Part shown: piece after piece, positions 19,151-29,885 of the stretch
Numbering within the stretch: position 1 is the stretch's first letter
Layout: each line of letters starts with the position of its first letter
NCBI RefSeq assembly: GCF_000422205.1
Contig: NZ_ATHV01000019.1
Location: 124,001-188,000, forward strand
DNA length: 64,000 nt
From: Desulfovibrio sp. X2
Lineage (GTDB): Bacteria; Desulfobacterota; Desulfovibrionia; Desulfovibrionales; Desulfovibrionaceae
Direction: 5' to 3'
Translations under genes and position numbers: made by a program
The notes under the pieces: generated by a model
What the model was told of the DNA's origin: nothing
The model's database searches: none
Seen by the model: the letters and a program-made list of their open reading frames with translations, nothing else

Positions 19151-20917
19151 TCAGGCGGCGTGCGCCGAGCCCTGCCCCAGGTAGCGGTCCATCTCGCGGA
19201 CCTTGGCCACGATGCGCTTGAACAGGCTCCTGATCTCGGCCATGTCGCGCAGCTCGTAGCGGCTGCGGGCGCGCACGAGGCCCGCCAGGTCCATGATCTC
19301 GTTGAAGAGGTAGGGCGTGTACAGGGGATCCTGCTTCACGAAGACCTCGACCTGCCCGAGCAGCTGGTTGACCGCCGCCTGGTTCTTGTCGAGCTTCTTG
19401 AAGAGCTTCTCCAGACGTTTCTCCACGTTGCGCAGCGAGCTCGACCAGGCCCTGGCCCTGGCCTCGAAGACCGGCCTGGGGGCGGGCGTGCGCGCCTTCT
19501 TCATGGCCGCCATGAGGTTTTCCAGGTTCTCCGGGGAGCTTTCGAGCAGCTTCTGCCCGCAGACCTCGGCCCAGGTCACGTTGGCCGCGCCCTTGATGGG
19601 CGAGCCGCCGCCGTAGAGGTTGTAGGCCTTGATCGTGGTGCGGGAGAGGTCGTCCTCCACGTCGCGGCGCGCGGCCAGGAGCTGGGGGGAGGTGAGGATC
19701 TCGCGCCCGGCGATGTCCTTGACCTTGACGTTGTAGATCCTGCTCACGCTCGCGGCGTCGGCCTTGCCGTGGTGGCCTCCGGCGTGGGTGGTGTCGCCCG
19801 GGCAGGCGAAGTCCTGGCCCACGAGCAGGATGCGCTCCATGCCCATCCAGCAGAGCAGGCGCAGCATGGTCACGCCCACGTTGCCGCCCGCGTCCAGCAC
19901 CAGCTCGCGGCCGTTGAAGACGAAGGTGGACAGTCCGCCGAGCGTCCACAGGGGGATGGTGGGGCCGGGGTATTCGGCCAGCGCGACGGGGTCGAGCTTG
20001 GTGGAGTAGATGAGCGGCACGTTGCGGGCCGCTTCCTTGTCCAGGCGCGAATAGACCGCGCGCATGCCTTCCGAGTAGTCGATGGCCAGGCAGAAGTGGG
20101 GGCGGATGCCCTGGCGCTGCAAAGCGGGCAGGGCCTGCAGCGAGGTCACGTAGAGGGCGTCCGGGGACCGGTCGCGGAAATGCGCGGCATTGACGTCCAG
20201 GGAGGGACCGGCGCCGAAGATCACGCCCGTGAGGCCGGAGCCCGTGCCCTTGAGCGGCATGAGCGAGCCGTCGCCCGCGGCGCGGGAGAAGTTCTTGAGC
20301 TCGTTGCCGACCATCACGTCCTGGCGGAGCCGCAGCGTGGTCATCTCCACGGAGAAGCTCTCCATGCGCGCGCGGCAGCGCAGCAGCCAGTGGGAGTATT
20401 CGGGGCCGAGCTGCTTGCTCGGGGTGTCCTCGCGCAGGATGACCCGGCCGAAGAGGAACTGCAGGTCCAGGTGGCGCACCGCCTCCTGGACCGCGCTCTC
20501 CAGCGGCGGGATGAAGTGCAGGCGCTTTTCGCGCAGGAAGGGGGTGTAGTCGGTCTGGCCCAGGCAGGCCAGGAGCATTTCGGGACGGGGCTCGAGGACC
20601 ACGATCTTGTGCGAGGGCGGCGTGGCCGTGAGCACGTGGTTCAGGCCGTAGCCCACGTTGCAGCCGATGATCACCGTGGCGCTCTTGTCCACGTTCTCGC
20701 CGTAGGTCCACTTGCCGTACCAGGCCGTCGGCGGCACGGGATCGAACATCCCCTGGCCGTTCTGCATGCGCCAGTCCAGCGCGCCGTGGGCGTTGTGGAA
20801 GACGCTCTTCTCGAGGGTCTGCATGTCGTAGCGCTGCGACCACAGCCAGGAGTGCAGCGCGGGGTTCATCTCCTTGATGACGTCGAGATTGTCCTTGAGG
20901 AAGTGGTAGAGCTTCAT
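19151..20917 (-). CDS. DUF115 / MptE-like, Maf-type motility-associated protein
   Basis: 588 aa from ATG 20917, preceded by an AGGGA; the frame runs on upstream only as an antisense opening inside the neighbouring gene. The N-terminal part includes a Rossmann-like VIIGCNVGYGLNHVL segment. The central MptE-like DUF115 domain starts at GVIFGAGPSLDVNA (about 232) and includes DYSEGM and LLVGQDFACPGDTTHA. The C-terminus is helical, with likely coiled coil (about 470-530). Relatives (Maf family) attach nonulosonic sugars to flagellins; here no flagellar genes are nearby, so the role is inferred from the family only. Confidence 0.82.
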   Translation of the reverse strand: MKLYHFLKDNLDVIKEMNPALHSWLWSQRYDMQTLEKSVFHNAHGALDWRMQNGQGMFDPVPPTAWYGKWTYGENVDKSATVIIGCNVGYGLNHVLTATPPSHKIVVLEPRPEMLLACLGQTDYTPFLREKRLHFIPPLESAVQEAVRHLDLQFLFGRVILREDTPSKQLGPEYSHWLLRCRARMESFSVEMTTLRLRQDVMVGNELKNFSRAAGDGSLMPLKGTGSGLTGVIFGAGPSLDVNAAHFRDRSPDALYVTSLQALPALQRQGIRPHFCLAIDYSEGMRAVYSRLDKEAARNVPLIYSTKLDPVALAEYPGPTIPLWTLGGLSTFVFNGRELVLDAGGNVGVTMLRLLCWMGMERILLVGQDFACPGDTTHAGGHHGKADAASVSRIYNVKVKDIAGREILTSPQLLAARRDVEDDLSRTTIKAYNLYGGGSPIKGAANVTWAEVCGQKLLESSPENLENLMAAMKKARTPAPRPVFEARARAWSSSLRNVEKRLEKLFKKLDKNQAAVNQLLGQVEVFVKQDPLYTPYLFNEIMDLAGLVRARSRYELRDMAEIRSLFKRIVAKVREMDRYLGQGSAHAA

Positions 20918-21037
20918 GCGGGTCCCTGCTTTGAACGGGCTTTGAACGGCTTCTTGCGCGCGGTCCCGAATTTGCCTAGACAAAGGCCTTCTGGCCGCGC
21001 CGAACAATTGACTGCCAACGACTGCCGGGCGTACTGC

Positions 21038-23419
21038 ATGATCTATTCCAATCTTCTCGAGCTCGTCGGGCACACCCCGCTGCTCGAGCTTTTGCGCATC
21101 AATCCGAGGCTTGACGCCGCCGCGGCCCCCGCCGCCGCGACCGCTCCCGTCGTCAGACTTTTGGCGAAGATCGAGTCCAAGAACATCGGCGGCTCCATCA
21201 AGGACCGGGTGGCCCTGTCCATGATCGAGGCCGCCGAGGCCTCGGGCGAGCTGACCCCGGACAAGACCGTCATCGAGGCCACCAGCGGCAATACGGGCGT
21301 GGGGCTGGCCATGGTCTGCGCGGTGAAGGGCTACAAGATCATGCTGCTCATGCCCGAGTCGGCCAGCGAGGAGCGCAAGCGCATCATGCGCGCTTACGGG
21401 GCGGAGCTTCGCCTCACGCCCGGCCACATGGGCACGGACGGCGCCATCGAGGAGGCCTACCGCCTGGCCCGCGAGGAGCCCGGGAAATACGTGCTCCTGG
21501 ACCAGTACAACAACCCCGCGAGCATCGCGGCCCACTACCGGGGCACGGCCCAGGAGATCTGGGACGACACGGACGGCCGGGTGACCCACGTGGTCGCCTC
21601 GCTCGGCACCACGGGCACGGTCATGGGCCTTTGCCGCCGCCTGCACGAGCTGAACCCCGCCATCCGCGTGGTGGCCGTGGAGCCCTATGCCGGGCACAAA
21701 ATCCAGGGGCTCAAGAACATGCAGGAGTCCTACCCCCCCGGCATCTGGGACAAGCAGCAGCCTGACGAGATCGTGCACGTGGAGGACGAGGCGGCCTTTG
21801 CCATGGCCCGCCGACTGGCCCGCGAGGAGGGGCTTCTCGTGGGCATGAGCTCGGGCGCGGCGGCGGCCGCCGCCGTGCGCCTGGCCGCCGAGCTCGACGA
21901 GGGCCTCGTGGTCTTCCTCTGCCCGGACAGCGGCGAGCGCTATCTTTCCACGAGCCTCTTCGCCACGCCCGAGCGCACGGGGCAGAGGATGTTCAGCCTG
22001 GCCAGCGAGGCCAAGGAAGTCCTGCTGCCTGGGCCCAAGGGACTTTCCGTCTTCACGCCCGGCCCTGCCCTGGACGCGCTTTCCGACGCCGAGGCCTGGC
22101 GCCGCATCCTGCTCGCCGACGTCGTCGTGCGGGCGCAGGCAGCGCGCGGCAACGCGGCCCAGGCCGTGGTCGGCCTGGCGGACATGGACGACCGCGCCCT
22201 CGAGGCGGCCCGTGCGGCGGGCATGTCGCGCGAGGCCTTCGCCGCCTTGTGCCTCAAGACCGTGCGCGCCATGGCCAGGCGCCTGGGCGTGGGCGACGGG
22301 GTGCGCTTCGTGCTCGCGACGAGCGCCACGGACCGCGCGCTCACGCTCACGCGAAAGCTCCTCGGCCGCGGCCTGGCCTACGAGAAGCTGCGCAGCGTCT
22401 ATTTCGACGTGCAGCGCGAGCGCGACTATGGCGCCACCTCGCGCGCCGACACGAGCGGCCTGAAGATCGGCCACACCGTGGACCTCGCGGCCTACGCCAA
22501 GGACAACCCGCTGGACTTCACCCTGCTCAAGCGCGCCTCCCTGGCCGACCTCAAGGCGGGCGACGTGCTGGACACGGAGTGGGGCAAGGTGCGGCCGAGC
22601 TGGTTTTTGCAGCTCGCCGCTGCCGCCCTGGAGAACCTTCCCTCCGTGGACCTCTTCCTGGCCGCCGAGGCGCACCGCTTCCCGCATCTGGAGAACTTCG
22701 CCGCCATCCTGACGCGGGCGGGCGGGGCCAGGCCCCAGGTCTGGGCCGTGAGCCAGCCCGTGCAGGGCAGGCCTGAAGGGGCGGAAGGCGAGGGGGGAGA
22801 GGAGACGGCCGACCTGGCCGGGCTCCTCGAGAGCGCCGCGCCGCACGACGTGCGCATGTGGCTGCTCTCGACCTCCTACCGCAAATCCCTGGCCGTGACG
22901 CGCGGCAGCCTGGCCATGTGGCAGCGCAACCGTCGCAAGGCGCAGGATCTGCTGCTGGCCCTGCACCAGGCCGCCGCGCAGAACGCGCCGACGCCTCCGG
23001 ACGCCGAGGGAGCCAAGGAGATCGAGCAGGCGGTCCACGACCTGAAGGGCGCCTTCAGCCTGGCGCTGGAGGACGACCTGGGGCTGCACCATTTCTGGCC
23101 CGCTCTCTTCGCCTTCATCCGCCGGGTCAACTCCCGGCTCGCGGGCGGAGCCAGCGGTCCGGCGGCGGGAGAGGCCCTTGCCGCCCTGCGCGAGGTGGAC
23201 GCGGTGCTCGGCTTCCTCGATCCCGTGGACGCGGCCTCCCTGCCGCTCGCCCCCGAGGCCTGGCCCGCAAAGGCCGCGGCCCTGGTGGCCGAGCGCGACG
23301 CCGCCCGCGCGGCGCGGGATTTCGCCCGTGCGGACGAGCTGCGCGACCGGCTCGCGGGCATGGGGCTTCGCGTCGAGGACACGCCCGGGGGGGCGCGGGT
23401 CTACCGTATGTCTTCCTGA
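21038..23419 (+). CDS. cysK: Cysteine synthase fused to a degenerate cysteinyl-tRNA synthetase-like region
   Basis: 793 aa from ATG 21038. Residues 1 to about 320 are a complete PLP-dependent O-acetylserine sulfhydrylase: the lysine motif SKNIGGSIKDRVA, the substrate loop TSGNTG, the phosphate loop (SLGTTGT) and the C-terminal GMSSGAAAAA. Residues from about 340 to the end resemble class I CysS: ADMDDRALEAA, GRGLAYEKLRSVYFDV, NPLDFTLLKRA, RPSWFLQL, HRFPHLENFAAI, and a C-terminal DALR-like helical domain ending FARADELRDRLAGMGLRVEDTPGG. The zinc cysteines, HIGH motif and KMSKS loop of CysS are not recognisable, so this half should not charge tRNA. It is divergent from the DUF115 gene. Confidence 0.9.
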   Translation: MIYSNLLELVGHTPLLELLRINPRLDAAAAPAAATAPVVRLLAKIESKNIGGSIKDRVALSMIEAAEASGELTPDKTVIEATSGNTGVGLAMVCAVKGYKIMLLMPESASEERKRIMRAYGAELRLTPGHMGTDGAIEEAYRLAREEPGKYVLLDQYNNPASIAAHYRGTAQEIWDDTDGRVTHVVASLGTTGTVMGLCRRLHELNPAIRVVAVEPYAGHKIQGLKNMQESYPPGIWDKQQPDEIVHVEDEAAFAMARRLAREEGLLVGMSSGAAAAAAVRLAAELDEGLVVFLCPDSGERYLSTSLFATPERTGQRMFSLASEAKEVLLPGPKGLSVFTPGPALDALSDAEAWRRILLADVVVRAQAARGNAAQAVVGLADMDDRALEAARAAGMSREAFAALCLKTVRAMARRLGVGDGVRFVLATSATDRALTLTRKLLGRGLAYEKLRSVYFDVQRERDYGATSRADTSGLKIGHTVDLAAYAKDNPLDFTLLKRASLADLKAGDVLDTEWGKVRPSWFLQLAAAALENLPSVDLFLAAEAHRFPHLENFAAILTRAGGARPQVWAVSQPVQGRPEGAEGEGGEETADLAGLLESAAPHDVRMWLLSTSYRKSLAVTRGSLAMWQRNRRKAQDLLLALHQAAAQNAPTPPDAEGAKEIEQAVHDLKGAFSLALEDDLGLHHFWPALFAFIRRVNSRLAGGASGPAAGEALAALREVDAVLGFLDPVDAASLPLAPEAWPAKAAALVAERDAARAARDFARADELRDRLAGMGLRVEDTPGGARVYRMSS

Positions 23420-23432
23420 GGCGGGAGCGCAT

Positions 23433-24554
23433 TCAGGCGCAGACCGGACGGCAGCGAGGCTGGGCCGTGCCCGGCGCGGTGAAGACCGTCTGCCAGAGCT
23501 GGATGTCCCGGGCCCTGAAGGCGCCCGCGCACGACTGCAGGTAGTACTCCCACATGCGGCGGAAGGTCTCGCCGTAGCGTTCGCGCAAGCCCGGCCAGGC
23601 GGCGCGGAAGTTGTCCAGCCAGCACATCAGCGTCCTGTCGTAGTGCGGACCCAGGTTCTGCACGTCCTCCACCACGAAGAGCCCCTCCGCCGCCCTGGCT
23701 ATCTGGGCCGTGCTCGGCAGCATGCCGTTGGGGAAGATGTAGCGGGCGATCCAGGGGTCGCACCATCTGGTGGAGACGTTGCTGCCGATGGTGTGCAGCA
23801 GGAAGACGCCGCCGGGCTCGAGGCAGCGGGCGGCCACGCGCATGAACTCGCGGTAGTTGCGGTAGCCCACGTGCTCGAACATGCCCACGGAGACGATCTT
23901 GTCGAAGGGCTCGGAAAGCGTGCGGTAGTCGGCCAGGCGGATGTCCACGGGCAGACCCGCGCAGAATTTCCTGCCGAAGGCCGCCTGCTCCCTGGAGATG
24001 GTCACGCCCACGACTGAAACCCCGTATTCCTCGGCCGCGAAGCGGGAGAGCCCTCCCCAGCCGCAGCCGATGTCGAGCAGACGTTCGCCCGGGCGCAGGC
24101 CGAGCTTGTCGCAGATGAGGCGCATCTTGTTCTTCTGCGCCTCGGGCAGGTCGTCCGTGTCCTTGAAGTAGGCGCAGCTGTACTGGCGGTAGGGGTCGAG
24201 AAAGGCGGCGAAGAGGTCGTTCCCCAGGTCGTAGTGGCGCTCGGCCACCACGCGGGCCCGCGCCGGAGTCTGGAGATTGAGGATCACAGCGGGCAGGACG
24301 GCGCACACGAAGCGCAGCCCCCCGTGGACCTTTTGGGCCGCGTGGGAGCGCACCAGGCGGTGGATGAGCTCGTCGATGCGCTCGCAGTCCCACCATCCGG
24401 CCATGTAGCCCTCGCCCAGGGCGAGGTTCTTGCGGGTCAGCACCCGGGGGTAGAGGCGCTCGTCGTGGACGTGCATGTCCCAGGGCGCCGGACCGTCCAG
24501 GGCCACTCCGGCCCCGGCCAGAAGTTCGCTGAAGACGGATTTTGCGTTGTTCAT
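23433..24554 (-). CDS. cfa: Cyclopropane-fatty-acyl-phospholipid synthase
   Basis: 373 aa from ATG 24554, with AAAGGA suitably upstream; an in-frame ATG at 24689 lacks support. It methylates cis double bonds of membrane phospholipid chains using S-adenosylmethionine. The N-terminal lipid-binding part (about 1-100) is followed by the signature ERHYDLGNDLFAAFLD and YSCAYF. The SAM-binding motif LLDIGCGWGGLSRFA and MFEHVG are intact. It is convergent with the CysK-CysS-like gene, only 13 bases apart. A likely promoter lies at 24697-24726. Confidence 0.94.
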   Translation of the reverse strand: MNNAKSVFSELLAGAGVALDGPAPWDMHVHDERLYPRVLTRKNLALGEGYMAGWWDCERIDELIHRLVRSHAAQKVHGGLRFVCAVLPAVILNLQTPARARVVAERHYDLGNDLFAAFLDPYRQYSCAYFKDTDDLPEAQKNKMRLICDKLGLRPGERLLDIGCGWGGLSRFAAEEYGVSVVGVTISREQAAFGRKFCAGLPVDIRLADYRTLSEPFDKIVSVGMFEHVGYRNYREFMRVAARCLEPGGVFLLHTIGSNVSTRWCDPWIARYIFPNGMLPSTAQIARAAEGLFVVEDVQNLGPHYDRTLMCWLDNFRAAWPGLRERYGETFRRMWEYYLQSCAGAFRARDIQLWQTVFTAPGTAQPRCRPVCA

Positions 24555-24696
24555 CTTCGCATCCTTTCTTCGCTTTGCGCGCGGAGTGCGTGCCGCGTGG
24601 TTCTCCCTCTGTGGCGCCGTGCGCCGTGCCGATGTGTTTCCTGCCGTCCCCGCGGCGCCTTGCCCGCTCACGCCGGGGAGTTTTCCCATCTATATG

Positions 24697-24726
24697 CGTA
24701 TATTACCCGTAGCGGCATGTCGTCAA
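24697..24726 (-). promoter_or_regulatory. Candidate sigma-70 promoter of cfa
   Basis: On the minus strand TTGACG (24721-24726) is followed after 18 bases by TATACG (24697-24702), inside the only AT-rich stretch of the 298-base gap. It predicts a leader of about 135 bases before the cfa ATG. Confidence 0.4.
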
Positions 24727-24786
24727 TCAAGAGTGGAGAAAAGTCGGGACCGCGGAATGGGGAGCGGCCGGAAGAGGGCGGGCGCC

Positions 24787-24815
24787 AAACGAAAAGGGCG
24801 GCCCGAAGGCCGCCC
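24787..24815 (-). terminator. Intrinsic terminator of the iorAB/sigma-54 regulator operon
   Basis: On the minus strand a perfect 8-bp stem (GGGCGGCC with GGCCGCCC, 24796-24803 and 24808-24815) closed by a stable TTCG loop is followed by TTTTCGTTT. It lies about 40 bases after the activator gene stop. Confidence 0.9.
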
Positions 24816-24852
24816 AGTGTCGCGTCGTGTCGGCGCATTCTCTGCGCGGTTC

Positions 24853-26442
<1,590 letters not shown>

Positions 26443-26447
26443 TCTGC

Positions 26448-27059
26448 TCAGGCGGCCTTGGCATCGCACACGGCTTTGGCGCCGAGCTCGATGGCCTTGA
26501 GGTTGATGTCGTGCAGCTTCGGGTTCATCCGGGCGCGGATGGTCTCGGCCAGGCGCGCCAGTCCGAAGGGCAGCCGCTCGGCCGCGCAAAGCGCGCCGAG
26601 CAGGACCATGTTCGCGGCCTGGGGGGCGCCGGCCGCCTTGCCCAGCGAGATGGCCGGGATGAAGTAGCTCTGCGCGGCGCATGCGCGCACGGCCTTCTCG
26701 ATGGCCGAAAGGTCGGGGCAGCTCTCCTTGCCGCGGCTCACGCCGATGGTCGCGATGGCCTCGGACGAGGAGATCACGAGGCCGCCCGGCGCCAGATAGG
26801 GCAGGGCGCGCAGCGTCTCCAGCGGCTCGAAGCCGAGGAGCACGTGGGCCTCGCCGTGGGCGATGCGCGGGCTGCGGTAGCCGCCCACGAGCACCGTGGA
26901 CTCGACCACGCCGCCGCGCTGGGCCATGCCGTGGATCTCGCCGGCCGTGACGGCCAGTCCTTCGCCCAGGGCCGCCTGGGCCAGGATCTTGGTGGCCGTG
27001 AGCGTGCCCTGGCCGCCCACGCCGGTGAGGAAGACGCGTGTGCGTATGGTCTGGCTCAT
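26448..27059 (-). CDS. iorB: Indolepyruvate:ferredoxin oxidoreductase beta subunit IorB
   Basis: 203 aa. The N-terminal FLTGVGGQGTLTATKILAQAA is the gamma/beta-type domain signature of 2-oxoacid:ferredoxin oxidoreductases. GEIHGMAQRGGVVES follows, as in IorB. With IorA it oxidatively decarboxylates aryl pyruvates (from Trp, Phe, Tyr) to aryl-CoA, passing electrons to ferredoxin, or runs in reverse to make aromatic amino acids from aryl acids. Its ATG overlaps the iorA stop by four bases (ATGA), indicating translational coupling. Confidence 0.93.
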   Translation of the reverse strand: MSQTIRTRVFLTGVGGQGTLTATKILAQAALGEGLAVTAGEIHGMAQRGGVVESTVLVGGYRSPRIAHGEAHVLLGFEPLETLRALPYLAPGGLVISSSEAIATIGVSRGKESCPDLSAIEKAVRACAAQSYFIPAISLGKAAGAPQAANMVLLGALCAAERLPFGLARLAETIRARMNPKLHDINLKAIELGAKAVCDAKAA

Positions 27060-28918
27060 TTGCTCCCCCTCTTGCGGGCCTTGATGTCCTTGGAAACCTG
27101 CAGGCAGACCATGCAGCCGGTGCAGGTGCTCTCGTCCACGGCGACGCTGCCGTCGGCCTCGACCTTGAAGGAGGGGCAGGCCAGCTCGTCCAGGCAGGCG
27201 CGCACGGACTCGGTGGTCTCGGGGATGTAGGCCACCTGGGCGAACTTCTTGCCCAGGAGCCTTCTCGCGTGCAGCGGGCAGGGCTCCTTGGCCACCAGGA
27301 CGCGCACGCCGGAGACGGCCTTCAGCTCTTCCAGGGCCTCGCGCATGGCCTTCAGGTTCGTCGGGCTCACGGTGCGCACCTCGGTGACGCCGCAGCCGCG
27401 CACCACGGCTTCCACGTCCACCTGGGCCTCGTTGGCGCCCAGGCTGTGGACCTCCACGCCCGGGTTGGGCTGGTGGCCGGTCATGGCCGTGGTGTGGTTG
27501 TCCAGGACGACCACGAGCAGGTCGTGGCGGTTGAAGACCGCGTTGACGATGCCGGTGATGCCGGAATGGAAGAAGGTTGAGTCGCCGATGAAGGCCACCA
27601 CCGGCTTGCCGGACGCCTTGGCGAAGCCCGAGCCCGCGCTGATGCTCGAGCCCATGCAGAGCAGGAAGTCCGCGGCCGCGAGCGGCGGCAGTATGCCGAG
27701 CGTGTAGCAGCCGATGTCCGAGGAATAGAAGGCGTCGTTGCCGAAGACCTGGCGCACGGCGAAGTAGGAGGCGCGGTGCGGACAGCCGGAGCAGAGGTTG
27801 GGCGGACGCTGCGGCAGTCCGGCCAGCAGTTCCTGGGACGCGGCGCAGGCGTGCGCGGTGGGCTTGCCCACCCCGGCGGCCTGGGCCAGGACACCGGCCA
27901 GGAGCCGCGTGTCGTACTCGCCGAGCCTGGTGAGCCCGGCGAAGCCCTTGCCCAGGATCTCGACGCCGAGGCCGTGCTTCTGCGCCAGGGCGCGCAGCTC
28001 GTTCTCGAGCACGGGCTCGCCTTCCTCGACCACCACGAGCCGCTTGAGCGAGGACATGAACTCCAGGCACAGCTTTTCGGGCAGGGGATAGGTGAAGCCG
28101 AGGGAGAGGACCTGCAGCGCGTCGTGAAGCCCGAGTTCGTCCTGGGCGTCCTTGACGTAAGCCCGGGAGATGCCCGAGGCCACCACGCCGACCCCGCCCT
28201 TGCCCGTGATCTCGTTGTAGCGGCAGCCCTCCATCTCGGCCTTGATCTCGTCGAGCTTCTTCAGGAGCTCCACGTGGCGCACGCGGGCCACGGCGGGCAC
28301 GGGCACGAAGCGGCGCGGGTTCTTGACCGGTTCGCCGGCGGAGGCGGGCTCGCGCACGTCGCCGAAGGTCACCGGGCCGCGCATGTGGTTGACGCGGGTG
28401 GTGGTGCGCAGAAGGACCGGCTGCTGCCAGACGCGCGAGAGCGTCAGGGCGTCGCGGGCCATGTCCTTGGCCTCCTGGGCCGTGGAGGGCTCGAAGACCG
28501 GCATCCCGGCGAGGCGCGCGTAGAGGCGGTTGTCCTGCTCGTTCTGGCTGGAATGGCAGCCCGGATCGTCGGCCGAGAGCAGCACCAGGCCGCCCGGAAC
28601 GCCCACGTAGGCGAGCGTCATCAGGGGGTCGGCGGCCACGTTCACGCCCACGTGCTTCATGGTGGTCAGGGTCATGGAGCCGGCAAGGGCCGCTCCGCCG
28701 CCTACCTCGAGGGCCACCTTCTCGTTGACGGAGTATTCGAAGTAGTACTTCCCGTCGGGCGAGAGGCGGAAGAAGGTGTCGGGCGCCTCGCTCGACGGGG
28801 TGCCGGGGTAGCAGGTCACCACTTCGATGCCTGCCTCCACCGCGCCGCGCACGATGGCCTCGTTGCCGAGCAGCAGTTCGATGTCACCGGCAGTGCCGGA
28901 AAGGATCGGATGTGCCAT
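27056..28918 (-). CDS. iorA: Indolepyruvate:ferredoxin oxidoreductase alpha subunit IorA
   Basis: 620 aa. The pyrimidine-binding half (GNEAIVRGAVEAGIEVVTCYPGTPSSEAPD) is followed by the TPP-binding half with LCSGCPHRASYFAVRQ (about 366) and GDSTFFHSGITG. The C-terminal ferredoxin part is unusual: only one CTGCMVC triplet remains, and the preceding motif keeps just AC-x5-ACP, so of the normal eight cysteines five are left. This would support a single [4Fe-4S] cluster rather than two. It is the second gene of a four-gene operon, 18 bases after the TPR protein gene. Confidence 0.94.
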   Translation of the reverse strand: MAHPILSGTAGDIELLLGNEAIVRGAVEAGIEVVTCYPGTPSSEAPDTFFRLSPDGKYYFEYSVNEKVALEVGGGAALAGSMTLTTMKHVGVNVAADPLMTLAYVGVPGGLVLLSADDPGCHSSQNEQDNRLYARLAGMPVFEPSTAQEAKDMARDALTLSRVWQQPVLLRTTTRVNHMRGPVTFGDVREPASAGEPVKNPRRFVPVPAVARVRHVELLKKLDEIKAEMEGCRYNEITGKGGVGVVASGISRAYVKDAQDELGLHDALQVLSLGFTYPLPEKLCLEFMSSLKRLVVVEEGEPVLENELRALAQKHGLGVEILGKGFAGLTRLGEYDTRLLAGVLAQAAGVGKPTAHACAASQELLAGLPQRPPNLCSGCPHRASYFAVRQVFGNDAFYSSDIGCYTLGILPPLAAADFLLCMGSSISAGSGFAKASGKPVVAFIGDSTFFHSGITGIVNAVFNRHDLLVVVLDNHTTAMTGHQPNPGVEVHSLGANEAQVDVEAVVRGCGVTEVRTVSPTNLKAMREALEELKAVSGVRVLVAKEPCPLHARRLLGKKFAQVAYIPETTESVRACLDELACPSFKVEADGSVAVDESTCTGCMVCLQVSKDIKARKRGSK

Positions 28919-28935
28919 GCGGATAATCTCTCTCC

Positions 28936-29589
28936 TTAGGACTTGGGCGTGGTCTGCGCCTTGAACTGGGCGATCTTGCTTTCGAAATAGGGATTGGGAT
29001 TGCCCGCGCTTTGGGCCTGCAGGGCCTCGTAGGCCGCGAGCGCCGCCTTGGGATCTCCGGCCGCCTCGGCCGCCGCCGCGGTCTGCATGGCGACGATGCC
29101 GTTGAACCCGGCCGGGGCCTTGTCCTTGAGCGCCAGGAGCAGGCCGAGGGATTCCTTGGCCTTGCCCGCCTGGAGCAGCGCTCCGGCCTGGCCGAGGGTG
29201 GCGGCCACGGACAGGGCCGGGGAGGTCTCCTTCGCGAGCGTGGCGTATGCGGCGGCCGCGGCGTCGTACTGCTTGGCCTGCATGGCCGCGTCGGCCAGGG
29301 AGAAGAGGGCGTTCACGCGCACCGAGGCGGGCGCGCCCGCGGCGAAGGCCTCCAGCGCCTTGACGCGCTCGGTGCCGGTCTTCTCCAGGAGGATGGTCCC
29401 CAACTCGTCGTTGGCCTTGCTGGTCGAGCGCTCCTTCTGCCAGTCCCAGATGCCGATGGCCCCGGCCACGATGACGGCCGTGATCATGGCCGCGACGATG
29501 GGCTTCAGGTTGGCGGCCAGCCAGTCGGGCAGACCGAGTTCGGCGGCGAAGGAGGGAACGGAAGGCTGCTTGCTCGTTTCAGGGGACAT
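28936..29589 (-). CDS. Membrane-anchored TPR protein (YfgM-like)
   Basis: 217 aa from ATG 29589 with GGAGG nine bases upstream. A short cytoplasmic N-terminus, one membrane helix (about residues 29-48) and a long Ala-rich region of TPR-type helical repeats (about 60-205). The layout matches the YfgM/ancillary SecYEG translocon family, which chaperones exported proteins at the periplasmic face. It is the first gene of the operon leading into iorAB; no functional link to IorAB is apparent. A promoter candidate lies at 29631-29659. Confidence 0.75.
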   Translation of the reverse strand: MSPETSKQPSVPSFAAELGLPDWLAANLKPIVAAMITAVIVAGAIGIWDWQKERSTSKANDELGTILLEKTGTERVKALEAFAAGAPASVRVNALFSLADAAMQAKQYDAAAAAYATLAKETSPALSVAATLGQAGALLQAGKAKESLGLLLALKDKAPAGFNGIVAMQTAAAAEAAGDPKAALAAYEALQAQSAGNPNPYFESKIAQFKAQTTPKS

Positions 29590-29630
29590 GCGATGAGGCC
29601 TCCATGGTGATTTTACGAAAATGAAGGTTT

Positions 29631-29659
29631 CTTCTAGGCTCAAATGACAAAAAGATCAA
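29631..29659 (-). promoter_or_regulatory. Candidate promoter of the TPR-iorAB-activator operon
   Basis: On the minus strand TTGATC (29654-29659) lies 17 bases from TAGAAG (29631-29636), in an AT-rich part of the 319-base divergent gap between this operon and proA. The rest of that gap (29660-29864) shows no coding frame and no clear promoter for proA. Confidence 0.45.
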
Positions 29660-29864
29660 AAAGATTCTTGGGCAACGCACGACGCGCCGGAGGGCCAACC
29701 GCACGAAATGGCATGAAAAGCCAGTTGTTTCGGGAAAAGGCGAGGTCCGGCGAGGCCGTTACTTATGGACCCAAGCGCCGCATGGCGTCAAGTAGTGACA
29801 AAAATGGTCTTGCCCCTTGCCGCGCCTTTTGCCAAGCGGCGGCCATTCTGCTATCCGTGAGAAT

Positions 29865-29885
29865 GCCGGGCGGCATCCGCCCGGC
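29865..29885 (+). promoter_or_regulatory. Strong hairpin in the proA leader
   Basis: A perfect 9-bp GC stem (GCCGGGCGG with CCGCCCGGC) and a 3-base CAT loop end 24 bases before the proA ATG and just before its GGAGGAG ribosome site. Followed by ATTTCTT, it might be a weak terminator/attenuator or simply the end of an upstream RNA. Confidence 0.35.
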
